From Roseibium alexandrii DFL-11 (GTDB lineage: Bacteria; Pseudomonadota; Alphaproteobacteria; Rhizobiales; Stappiaceae): a stretch of 64,000 bases of DNA. The notes below the pieces were generated by a model. The model saw only the letters and a list, made by a program, of their open reading frames with translations. It had not been told where the DNA came from and did no database searches. The position numbers were made by a program, and so were the translations under genes. Each line of letters starts with the position of its first letter. Within the stretch, counting starts at the first letter, position 1. Positions 27,781-35,028 of this stretch are shown one piece after another. The stretch spans positions 4,563,703-4,627,702 of the forward strand of contig NZ_CM011002.1 in NCBI RefSeq assembly GCF_000158095.2, in the 5' to 3' direction.

Positions 27781-28728
27781 CTAATAGCCCCTTTGGCGAT
27801 CGACGGTTTGCGGGATGCTGCCAGTTTCCAGATACTGTTTGATGTTTTGAGCAACGATCGCAGATGCAGTGCTGGTGATTGTTGGCGCGGAGATATGAGG
27901 CAGGACAGTTACCTCAGGGTGCGACCAGAACGGGTGGTCCGTCTCCAAGGGTTCCTGGTCAAAAACATCCAGCACGGCATGTCCGACGCGGCAATCGTCA
28001 AGCGCGGCAAGGAGCGCGTTGGTATCTATGATCGGCCCCCTGGCGAAGTTGATCAGCTTTGCACCCGGCTTCACCGAAGCCAGTGCCTGTTTGCCGATCA
28101 GACCGCGTGTGTCGCCTGTCAAAGGCATCAGTAGCACAAGGATGTCGGATCGGGCCAAGACCGTGCCGAGTTCTTCTGCTCCGGCAAACGTCTCGATGCC
28201 TTTGAGTGTTTTACGCGACCGGCTCCACCCAAGCACATTAAAACCATTGGCTTTCAAGCGCAGTGCCGAAGCTGATCCGAGTTCTCCAATCCCCAGCACA
28301 CCTATCGTTACTTCCTGAGGCGTTTTCAGGAGATGATGTTGCCAGACATGGTCCCGCTGCTGCCGCATGTATGCAGGCATGTCGCGGTGGAGATAGAGAG
28401 ACCAGGCAAGGACCGCTTCCGACATCGTTTCCGCCATTTGCGGATCCGCGAGGCGTACGATCTGGGGACCCGTGTCCGGCAGTTCGGCGACCAGACGCTC
28501 AACGCCGGCCCATAAGCTTTGAACCCAAGCAAGGTTGGGGAGGGAGGCCACTTTTGTCGGGTCTGGATTTGCGACGATAGCGACGGTGGCTTCTTCTCGT
28601 TCGACCTGTGTCAGATCATCGAACGCCTTGACTTGCGCAATCCCGCTCAGGGCTTCCGGCAGCGCATCTTTCCAGGCTTTCCGCTCCACACCGCCGACCT
28701 CGGAAACGAACGGTATTACGGGCATCAT
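27781..28728 (-). CDS. D-2-hydroxyacid dehydrogenase (glyoxylate/hydroxypyruvate reductase A-like)
   Basis: A 315-residue NAD(P)-dependent 2-hydroxyacid dehydrogenase: Rossmann motif GVLGIGELGSASALRLKANG, catalytic Arg in INFARGPIIDT, Glu in DVFDQEPLETDHPFW, and His in VLPHISAPT. The GhrA subgroup, which reduces glyoxylate and hydroxypyruvate, is the closest match by layout. Its start overlaps the stop of the upstream VOC gene by 4 bp, so the pair is translationally coupled. It is probably controlled by the divergent LysR regulator at 29228. Confidence 0.88.
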   Translation of the reverse strand: MMPVIPFVSEVGGVERKAWKDALPEALSGIAQVKAFDDLTQVEREEATVAIVANPDPTKVASLPNLAWVQSLWAGVERLVAELPDTGPQIVRLADPQMAETMSEAVLAWSLYLHRDMPAYMRQQRDHVWQHHLLKTPQEVTIGVLGIGELGSASALRLKANGFNVLGWSRSRKTLKGIETFAGAEELGTVLARSDILVLLMPLTGDTRGLIGKQALASVKPGAKLINFARGPIIDTNALLAALDDCRVGHAVLDVFDQEPLETDHPFWSHPEVTVLPHISAPTITSTASAIVAQNIKQYLETGSIPQTVDRQRGY

Positions 28729-29138
28729 TTAGCAAAAACTCCCGTTTCATCGGCAAACCCTTTGATCTCGATTGGATTGCCGGAAGGATCCCGGAAAAAC
28801 ATGGTGCTCTGCTCCCCTGGCTGCCCTTCAAAACGGATCGTGGGTGGGATAACAAAATCGACGCCCGCGCTCGTAAGCCGGTCCGCCACTTTTTTCCAAG
28901 TGTCCATGTCAAGCACCGCCCCCATATGCGGCATCGGAACCATGTGGTCGCCAACTTTTCCGGTTTTGGTGGTCTCAAAGGGTTGTCCGATATGCAGCGA
29001 GAGCTGGTGCCCAAAGAAATTGTAATCGACCCATGTGTCGGTGCTGCGTCCTTCCTTGCAGCCTAATAGGTCACCGTAGAAGGCACGGGCGTCATCAAGA
29101 TTGGTCACGTGAAACGCGAGGTGAAAGCAGGGCTGCAT
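28725..29138 (-). CDS. VOC (glyoxalase/bleomycin resistance/dioxygenase) family protein
   Basis: A 137-residue single VOC module: FHLAFHVTNLDDARAFYGDL at the N-terminus with the first metal His, HMGAVLDMDTWKKVADRL in the middle, and FFRDPSGNPIEIKGF with the Glu ligand near the C-terminus. Such proteins are metal-dependent lyases, dioxygenases or binding proteins; the substrate is unknown. First gene of a two-gene operon with the 2-hydroxyacid dehydrogenase, 89 bp from the divergent LysR gene. Confidence 0.85.
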   Translation of the reverse strand: MQPCFHLAFHVTNLDDARAFYGDLLGCKEGRSTDTWVDYNFFGHQLSLHIGQPFETTKTGKVGDHMVPMPHMGAVLDMDTWKKVADRLTSAGVDFVIPPTIRFEGQPGEQSTMFFRDPSGNPIEIKGFADETGVFAK

Positions 29139-29227
29139 ATGTCGTCTCCAATTGAGGTTCTTGTTTCATAGCAGAGCCTGAGAAAAACAATTACTATGTT
29201 TTTTCTTCTCTGAGCGTAGGAAAAATT

Positions 29228-30124
29228 TTGGATACTCGATTTTTGGAAAGTCTCCTTGCTGTTGTCGAGACAGGATCCATTGCTGCGGCCGCACGCCAGC
29301 AGGGCTTAACCGCTGCTGCAATCAGTCAGCGGATCAAGGTGCTGGAAACCGAGTTGAATTGCACGCTTCTGGTCCGTTCAGCCAAAACAGTGCGTCCATC
29401 GCCGGAATGTCAGCGCCTCCTCCCGGCAGCAAGCGTGCTGGTTCGTGATGCAGGCCGGTTGTCGTTAGGAATATCCGAGGACCGGTTGAGCGGGCCCTAT
29501 CGCATTGGGGCTATTTCAACGGCGTTGCTCGATATTGTGCCAAAGGTTGTGCGGGAGTTTCGCAAAACGGCTCCTGATGTACAACTTACTGTACAGCCTG
29601 GCAGCTCCCAATCGCTCTATGAAGATTTGTTGGCTGAAAATGTTGATGCCGTGATTTGCGTCGCACCTCCCTTTCAGCTGCCGAAGGGGATCCGGTGTTT
29701 CCCGGTTGCAGAGGAGCCCTTTCTACACATCCACCCAGAAACGCACCTTCGGCAGGATGAGAACGGTGTTCTACCTTGGATTATCTACGACCGGTCATCT
29801 TGGGGAGGTGGGCTGGCGAGGCATTATCTCGATAAGGCAATCTCGCATGTGCCTGTTTTGTGTGAACTGGATTCTCCAGAGACCATTGCTGCGATGGTCC
29901 AGGAAGGCCTTGGGCAAGCGGCTGTGCCTCGTTGGTCCGGTCTCGAAATTCATCACTCCGACCTGTGTGCTTCGGCGGTGCCAATTCTATCCATCCCACA
30001 GCGTTCTATTGTCTTACTGCAACGGACCATGTCCCACGTCGCCAAAATAGATTTGCTTTTGCAAAACACAGCATTAAGCGCTCCCCGTGAATCCAATCCA
30101 GATCGCGCAAATGTGCAACTATAA
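29228..30124 (+). CDS. LysR family transcriptional regulator
   Basis: A 298-residue LysR protein. The HTH domain begins DTRFLESLLAVVETGSIAAA, with GLTAAAISQRIKVLE as recognition helix. The effector domain covers about 90-280. The start is TTG at 29228, preceded by AGGA at an appropriate distance, and fits the usual LysR N-terminus; no ATG is available. It is divergent from the VOC/2-hydroxyacid dehydrogenase operon, its likely target. The paralogous LysR at 8472 is quite different in the effector half. Confidence 0.85.
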   Translation: MDTRFLESLLAVVETGSIAAAARQQGLTAAAISQRIKVLETELNCTLLVRSAKTVRPSPECQRLLPAASVLVRDAGRLSLGISEDRLSGPYRIGAISTALLDIVPKVVREFRKTAPDVQLTVQPGSSQSLYEDLLAENVDAVICVAPPFQLPKGIRCFPVAEEPFLHIHPETHLRQDENGVLPWIIYDRSSWGGGLARHYLDKAISHVPVLCELDSPETIAAMVQEGLGQAAVPRWSGLEIHHSDLCASAVPILSIPQRSIVLLQRTMSHVAKIDLLLQNTALSAPRESNPDRANVQL

Positions 30125-30585
30125 AGTGTTTTAATTCCGAAACTAGCCAAAATAGTGTATTCAGAAATGCACTTGAAAGTCATAATGTTATCTTCCGTGG
30201 CGTTTATTGGCAGGAAAATGTCGCTGCTTGGCATGTCTGGGAAATAAAAGAAATGATCGGCAAAAGAAGTGCAGGTCAACTGTTGTGCTGACCGTCGCAT
30301 AATGCAATGGTATTGAGAGTGAGCCCAAGAGCTTGGTCGAAATACCTGTTTCGACCTCGTGCGGCCCAATGGGTTCATGCTGAAGATTAGGGAGCAGGGT
30401 CGAAGTAAATGCTACGAGTAAAGGCAGTCGAGGAGATCTTAGATCTTCCCGCCTTTTTGTGTGATTTGATCCACATTCCCAATTTACATGACCAATTGAT
30501 GCGCCGGGAGGCGAATACTAGAACCTTAGTATTCGCGCGATGCGCCAATGGAAAACTCAACAAACAGACTGCATAGGAGTACCCC
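30125..30585. other. Long leader/intergenic region before the betaine transporter
   Basis: A 461-bp region with no gene I can support. It contains an imperfect palindrome around AGATCTTAGATCT (about 30434-30450) and a strong inverted repeat at 30511-30536. The transporter promoter and its osmotic or substrate control are probably here. Confidence 0.5.
30511..30536. promoter_or_regulatory. Inverted repeat upstream of the betaine binding protein gene
   Basis: GCGAATACTA, spacer GAACCT, TAGTATTCGC: a perfect 10-bp inverted repeat ending 49 bp before the ATG. It has no T-run, so an operator or mRNA leader hairpin is more likely than a terminator. Confidence 0.6.
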
Positions 30586-31578
30586 ATGAAAAAGTTGTTT
30601 GTCACAGTCGCTGCGACTGCGCTCGTCGGGATGGCGTCTTCCGCCATGGCCGAAGAATGCGGAACAGTCACTGTCGCGGAAATGAACTGGGCATCTGCCG
30701 GCGCGATTGCGCACATCGACAAGATCATTCTTGAAAATGGATACGGCTGCAATGTTGAGCTGGTCACAGGCGACACGATGCCGACCTTCACGTCCATGAA
30801 CGAGAAGGGCGAGCCGGACATGGCTCCAGAACTCTGGATTAATGCTGTGCGTGAGCCGCTTGATAAGGCCGTCGCTGAAGGATCATTGATCATCGGTGGT
30901 GAAATCCTCAACGAAGGCGGTGTGGAAGGCTTTTGGGTGCCGACCGCTATCGCTGAAGAGCATGACATCTACACCGTAGCTGCCGCTAAAGAGCGCCCAG
31001 ACATCTTCAAAGGTGCTGAAGACGACAGCAAGGGTGGCTTTTTCACTTGCCCGACCGGTTGGAACTGCCGCATCACGACAGGTAACCTCTTCCGCGCAAA
31101 CGGTTTTGACGAAGCTGGTTTCGAACTCGTAGATCCGGGTTCTGCTGCCGGTCTTGACGGTTCCTTGGCACGCGCCAACGAGCGCGGCGAAGGCTGGCTC
31201 GGTTACTACTGGGCTCCGACAGCTATCCTCGGCAAGTACGACATGACGCTGCTCGACTTTGAAGTCGAACACGACAAGGAAGAGTGGGACAAGTGTACTG
31301 TTGTAGAGGATTGCCCTGATCCGAAGCCGAACTCATGGGTAAAATCCGAAGTGTTCACAGTTGTCACTGAAGAGTTTTCCAAAAAAGCTGGTCCGACCAT
31401 GGACTACGTGAAAGGCCGGACCTGGGACAACCGCACGGCTGGTAAGGTCCTGGCTTGGATGACTGACAATCAGGCGACCAACGAAGATGGTGCATACTAC
31501 TTCCTTGAGAATTTTGAAGATGTGTGGACTCAGTGGGTTAGCCCGGAAGTCGCTGAAAAAGTGAAAGCTTCTCTGTAA
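30586..31578 (+). CDS. Glycine betaine/proline-type ABC substrate-binding protein (OpuAC/ProX family)
   Basis: A 330-residue periplasmic binding protein with signal peptide MKKLFVTVAATALVGMASSAMA. The mature part carries the aromatic residues expected for quaternary ammonium binding: MNWASAG, PELWINAV, EGFWVPTAI, CPTGWNCRI and GWLGYYWAPTAI. Several Cys (EECG, YGC, CPTGWNC, KCTVVEDC) may form disulfides. AGGAG precedes the ATG. It heads an SBP-permease-ATPase operon. Likely ligands are glycine betaine, proline betaine or DMSP, which would feed the onium-degrading enzymes at 9.8-15.3 kb. The exact specificity is inferred. Confidence 0.9.
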   Translation: MKKLFVTVAATALVGMASSAMAEECGTVTVAEMNWASAGAIAHIDKIILENGYGCNVELVTGDTMPTFTSMNEKGEPDMAPELWINAVREPLDKAVAEGSLIIGGEILNEGGVEGFWVPTAIAEEHDIYTVAAAKERPDIFKGAEDDSKGGFFTCPTGWNCRITTGNLFRANGFDEAGFELVDPGSAAGLDGSLARANERGEGWLGYYWAPTAILGKYDMTLLDFEVEHDKEEWDKCTVVEDCPDPKPNSWVKSEVFTVVTEEFSKKAGPTMDYVKGRTWDNRTAGKVLAWMTDNQATNEDGAYYFLENFEDVWTQWVSPEVAEKVKASL

Positions 31579-31597
31579 TCCGTTGAAGCAAAAAAGG

Positions 31598-31625
31598 AGC
31601 CCGCGCACGTGCGCGGGCTTTTAAT
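31598..31625 (+). terminator. Intra-operon hairpin between binding protein and permease genes
   Basis: AGCCCGCGCAC and GTGCGCGGGCT form a perfect 11-bp inverted repeat followed by TTTAATTT, 19 bp after the binding protein stop. It probably attenuates transcription, giving more binding protein than membrane components, and may stabilise the upstream mRNA. Confidence 0.8.
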
Positions 31626-31653
31626 TTAGGGGCAAAACGACGGGACCGGACTG

Positions 31654-32541
31654 ATGGAGTGGCTACAAGAATTCCCCGCTATGAGCAGGGACAATTTGCG
31701 CGTGATGCGCCAAACAATCGATGGGGCGTTTAAGGATTTCACCCGCGCCTATGGTGATGCGATCGAAAGCGCATTTGATCCAATCAAAGACTTCCTGATC
31801 TTTCTGGAGCATCTGCTTATCAACTCGCCTTGGCCGATTATTCTGGCTGTGCTCGTTGGTATTGTTTACCTGATGAGCCGCAACACGAAAATCACCATCG
31901 GTTCACTCGTCGCGCTGTGTGTTATCGGTTACCTCGGTATGTGGGAAGACACCATGCGAACCATCGCAATGGTGACGGTTTGTACGATGATGGCCATCGT
32001 GTTGGGGATCCCTCTTGGAATTCTGATGGCGCGGTCTGACCGTATACAAAGCATCATCAATCCCGTGCTCGACCTCATGCAGACGATGCCGAGCTTCGTT
32101 TATCTTATTCCAGTCGTAATGATCTTCGGCCTTGGCAAGGTGCCGGGGATGATTGCCGTGGTCATTTACGCCATTCCACCGATGATCCGACTGACAAATC
32201 TTGGTATTCGCCTCGTCGATACAGATGTCCTCGAGGCAGCCGACGCTTTCGGTTCCAGTTCGTGGCAGAAGCTCACCAATGTTCAGTTGCCACTCGCTCT
32301 GCCAACGATCATGGCCGGCGTAAACCAGACCATCATGATGGCACTTGCAATGGTTGTTGTTGCCGCCCTTATTGGCGTCAAAGGCCTCGGACAGCCAGTC
32401 CTGAATGCCATCGCAAACCAATATCTGACGATGGGCGTGATGAACGGCCTCGCGATTGTAGCCATCGCAATTATTTTCGACCGCGCGACCCAAGCTTACG
32501 GAAAGCGCCTTCAGAAACACTCGGAGGTGATCCATGGGTGA
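31654..32541 (+). CDS. Glycine betaine/proline-type ABC permease (ProW/OpuAB family)
   Basis: A 295-residue inner-membrane permease with a hydrophilic N-terminal segment of about 45 residues and then about six transmembrane helices. The binding-protein-dependent transport signature is LEAADAFGSSSWQKLTNVQL (the EAA loop contacting the ATPase). DLMQTMPSFVYLIPVVMIFG and GVNQTIMMALAMVVVAALIG are characteristic of ProW. It overlaps the ATPase gene by 8 bp. Confidence 0.92.
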   Translation: MEWLQEFPAMSRDNLRVMRQTIDGAFKDFTRAYGDAIESAFDPIKDFLIFLEHLLINSPWPIILAVLVGIVYLMSRNTKITIGSLVALCVIGYLGMWEDTMRTIAMVTVCTMMAIVLGIPLGILMARSDRIQSIINPVLDLMQTMPSFVYLIPVVMIFGLGKVPGMIAVVIYAIPPMIRLTNLGIRLVDTDVLEAADAFGSSSWQKLTNVQLPLALPTIMAGVNQTIMMALAMVVVAALIGVKGLGQPVLNAIANQYLTMGVMNGLAIVAIAIIFDRATQAYGKRLQKHSEVIHG

Positions 32542-33565
32542 GGCAACTGGCATTGAGATCAAGAATCTTTACAAGATTTTTGGTCCAAACGGCAAAGACA
32601 TGGTGCGGTTGGTCAAGGATGGCATGTCCAAGACAGAGCTCAACGAAAAGCATAATCACGTGCTTGGGCTGAACGACATCAATATCTCCATGCCAGGTGG
32701 CAAAATCGAGGTGGTGATGGGCCTTTCCGGTTCGGGGAAATCAACCCTGATCCGGCACATCAACCGCTTGATCGATCCAACTGATGGGGAAGTGCTCTAC
32801 GGCAGCGAAGACGTTTGCAAGATGTCGCAAAATGAGTTGCGCCAGTTCCGCCGTCACAAGACTGCGATGGTCTTCCAGAAGTTCGCTCTCCTGCCGCACC
32901 GCACAGTTATGAACAACACGGTTTACGGCCTGGAAATCCAGGGTGTTTCCATGAAGGAAGCGCAAGAACGCGCTGCTCGGTGGATTGCACGTGTAGGTCT
33001 GGAAGGGTTTGAAGACCATTATCCGAACCAGCTCTCCGGCGGGATGCAGCAGCGGGTTGGTCTCGCCCGAGCACTCACGAATGACGCCGATATCTTGTTG
33101 ATGGATGAAGCGTTCTCGGCTCTCGACCCGCTTATCCGCATGGACATGCAGACTGTTTTGCTCGATCTACAAGAAGAGCTGCATAAGACCATCGTCTTCA
33201 TCACGCACGACCTTGATGAGGCGTTGCGCCTTGGGGACAAGATTGCGATTTTGCGCGACGGTGCGGTGATTCAGCAGGGTAGCGGACAGGATATTGTCTT
33301 GAATCCGGCAGATGAATACATCGCTGACTTTGTTAAAGAGGTTAACCGCGGCCGCGTTATCCTGGTTGATACGGTTATGGATCCGTCCAAAACCTTTGAG
33401 GGCGGCTTGACGGTTCAAAGCGGCATAATGCTTGAGGAAGCCGCCAAGAAGTTTGCCGAAACTGGGCTTGGTGAATGCTGTGTTGTCAACGGGGAAGGTA
33501 AGCCGATCGGTGTCTTGAATGTCCAGGACACCATCAGCGCCATGGTGACGCCAGCAACGCACTGA
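32534..33565 (+). CDS. Glycine betaine/proline-type ABC ATPase (ProV/OpuAA family)
   Basis: A 343-residue ATPase: Walker A GLSGSGKST, Q-loop VFQKFALLPHRTV, signature QLSGGMQQRVGLARAL, Walker B ILLMDEAFSALDPLIR, H-loop ITHDLDEALRLGDK. The C-terminal ~70 residues resemble a single CBS-type module (ECCVVNGEGKPIGVLNVQDT), shorter than the paired CBS of OpuAA or ProV. CBS modules in this family gate transport by ionic strength, so osmotic regulation may be reduced or different here. Its start lies within the permease 3' end, and a terminator follows. Confidence 0.92.
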   Translation: MGEATGIEIKNLYKIFGPNGKDMVRLVKDGMSKTELNEKHNHVLGLNDINISMPGGKIEVVMGLSGSGKSTLIRHINRLIDPTDGEVLYGSEDVCKMSQNELRQFRRHKTAMVFQKFALLPHRTVMNNTVYGLEIQGVSMKEAQERAARWIARVGLEGFEDHYPNQLSGGMQQRVGLARALTNDADILLMDEAFSALDPLIRMDMQTVLLDLQEELHKTIVFITHDLDEALRLGDKIAILRDGAVIQQGSGQDIVLNPADEYIADFVKEVNRGRVILVDTVMDPSKTFEGGLTVQSGIMLEEAAKKFAETGLGECCVVNGEGKPIGVLNVQDTISAMVTPATH

Positions 33566-33582
33566 TCGGTAAGAGGTCAAAC

Positions 33583-33612
33583 AAAAACCCCGGTCAATCG
33601 ATCGGGGTTTTT
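33583..33612. terminator. Bidirectional terminator between transporter operon and HlyD gene
   Basis: AAAAACCCCG and CGGGGTTTTT form a 10-bp inverted repeat around a 10-nt loop, placed between the convergent ATPase and HlyD genes. T-runs are present in both directions. Confidence 0.85.
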
Positions 33613-33632
33613 GTTTGATATGTTCAACATGT

Positions 33633-34973
33633 TTAGCGTTCGGAGAACACTGTGCGCATCGCGCGGGTCACTGGGTTCAGCAGATAGGCAAGTACTGATT
33701 TGGACCCGGTCACAACCTGCGCATTCACCTGCATGCCCGGCCGGACGGGGCTGGTGACATTGCCGGTGCCGATCGTGTTGCCCGGAAAGCCGAGATCAGC
33801 CTTGAAATAGTATTCACCATATTCGTCCTGGAAACTGGATGCTGAAATTGTCTCCACTTCCGCAACGATGGTCCCGTAGATGTTCGGGTCATAGCTGGTG
33901 ATCGTGATTTCAGCCTTGTCGCCAACGTTGATGTGGCCGATATCTCGCGGGTTGACCTTCACCTCGGCGACCATGCTTTCCGATTGAGGGACAATTTCCG
34001 CTATCATATCTCCCGGGTTCACAACGGCACCACGCCCAGTTTGCCCTAGAGTTTTGATGTAACCATTGACCGGCGCCCTTACAAACAGGCGATCCTGCCG
34101 GTCCTTAAGTTTGGAGATTTCCTGAGCCAATTCGGCCCGTTCCTGGGCAATCCGGGCACGCTCATCGGCTACATCCCGATTGACCTCGGCGCCAGCCTGG
34201 TTGAGGCTCGCTTGAGCTTCTGTGAGCATTTCACGCGCCTGGGCCAGGTTACCTACCAACTGTTCGAGTGTGACTTGCGACCGTTGGTATTCGCCTTTTG
34301 ACTCCAGGTATCGCCTGCGGGACGTGTATCCGTCCTTGAGAAGGGTTTCTTGAATCTGGAACTTTTCCTTTTCCAACTCGACTTGAGACTTCTGCAATTC
34401 CACTTGAACTTCCAGGCTAGCTACCTCTGCCCGCTTCTGGCCGACGCGGGCTGTGTAGGCATCCTGTTCGTCGGCAACGGCTCTCCGGTTAGCAGTCAAA
34501 GCGGCGCGTTGCTGTGCGCTCAGCCCGTTGACAGTGGGATCAAGGCGCAGACCGACCGTATTGGGGTCATTGTACTCTTGCGCTATCAAACGCTCTTCCT
34601 CAAGTTCCAGATAACTCAAGCGGCTTTGAATACGGCCAAGTTCCGAGGTTGTATCCTCTTTTTCCAGGCGCGCTATCGGATCACCGGCCATCACGAGCTG
34701 GCCTTCTTCAACGAGGACCTCGCTGACAATGCCCCCTTCAAGATGTTCAACAGCAAGGATCTGGCCGGCAGGCGTGATTTCGCCGATTGTGTTGGCGACC
34801 TCACGGATCTGACCAATGGCTGCCCATACCAAGAGCGCCAGGGTCGCAATCGTAAGACCGATCAGCAGCCGGGTGTAGAAGGCCGGCGGAACGCCGTCTT
34901 CTAGTTCAAGTGGCAATCCTACCCGGCCGTAAACGGCTTTGCGAAGCGGATCTGAGGTGTCTTTGGCTGCCAT
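33633..34973 (-). CDS. Type I secretion membrane fusion protein (HlyD/LapC family)
   Basis: A 446-residue periplasmic adaptor. It has one N-terminal transmembrane segment (about 32-50, LLIGLTIATLALLVWAAIG), a lipoyl half-motif (VEHLEGGIVSEVLVEEGQLV), a long alpha-helical hairpin (about 110-300, rich in Gln, Glu, Arg and Ala), the second lipoyl half (RAPVNGYIKTL) and a beta-barrel end (RPGMQVNAQVV). It bridges the inner-membrane exporter and the TolC-type channel. Third gene of the minus-strand exporter operon, 55 bp after the second ABC gene, and divergent in direction from the giant adhesin it presumably serves. Confidence 0.93.
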   Translation of the reverse strand: MAAKDTSDPLRKAVYGRVGLPLELEDGVPPAFYTRLLIGLTIATLALLVWAAIGQIREVANTIGEITPAGQILAVEHLEGGIVSEVLVEEGQLVMAGDPIARLEKEDTTSELGRIQSRLSYLELEEERLIAQEYNDPNTVGLRLDPTVNGLSAQQRAALTANRRAVADEQDAYTARVGQKRAEVASLEVQVELQKSQVELEKEKFQIQETLLKDGYTSRRRYLESKGEYQRSQVTLEQLVGNLAQAREMLTEAQASLNQAGAEVNRDVADERARIAQERAELAQEISKLKDRQDRLFVRAPVNGYIKTLGQTGRGAVVNPGDMIAEIVPQSESMVAEVKVNPRDIGHINVGDKAEITITSYDPNIYGTIVAEVETISASSFQDEYGEYYFKADLGFPGNTIGTGNVTSPVRPGMQVNAQVVTGSKSVLAYLLNPVTRAMRTVFSER

Positions 34974-35028
34974 CGGTTCTTCCTCGGCGGTTGTTAAGAG
35001 GTGCGGCTTAGGTCAGCGCACGCTCCAA

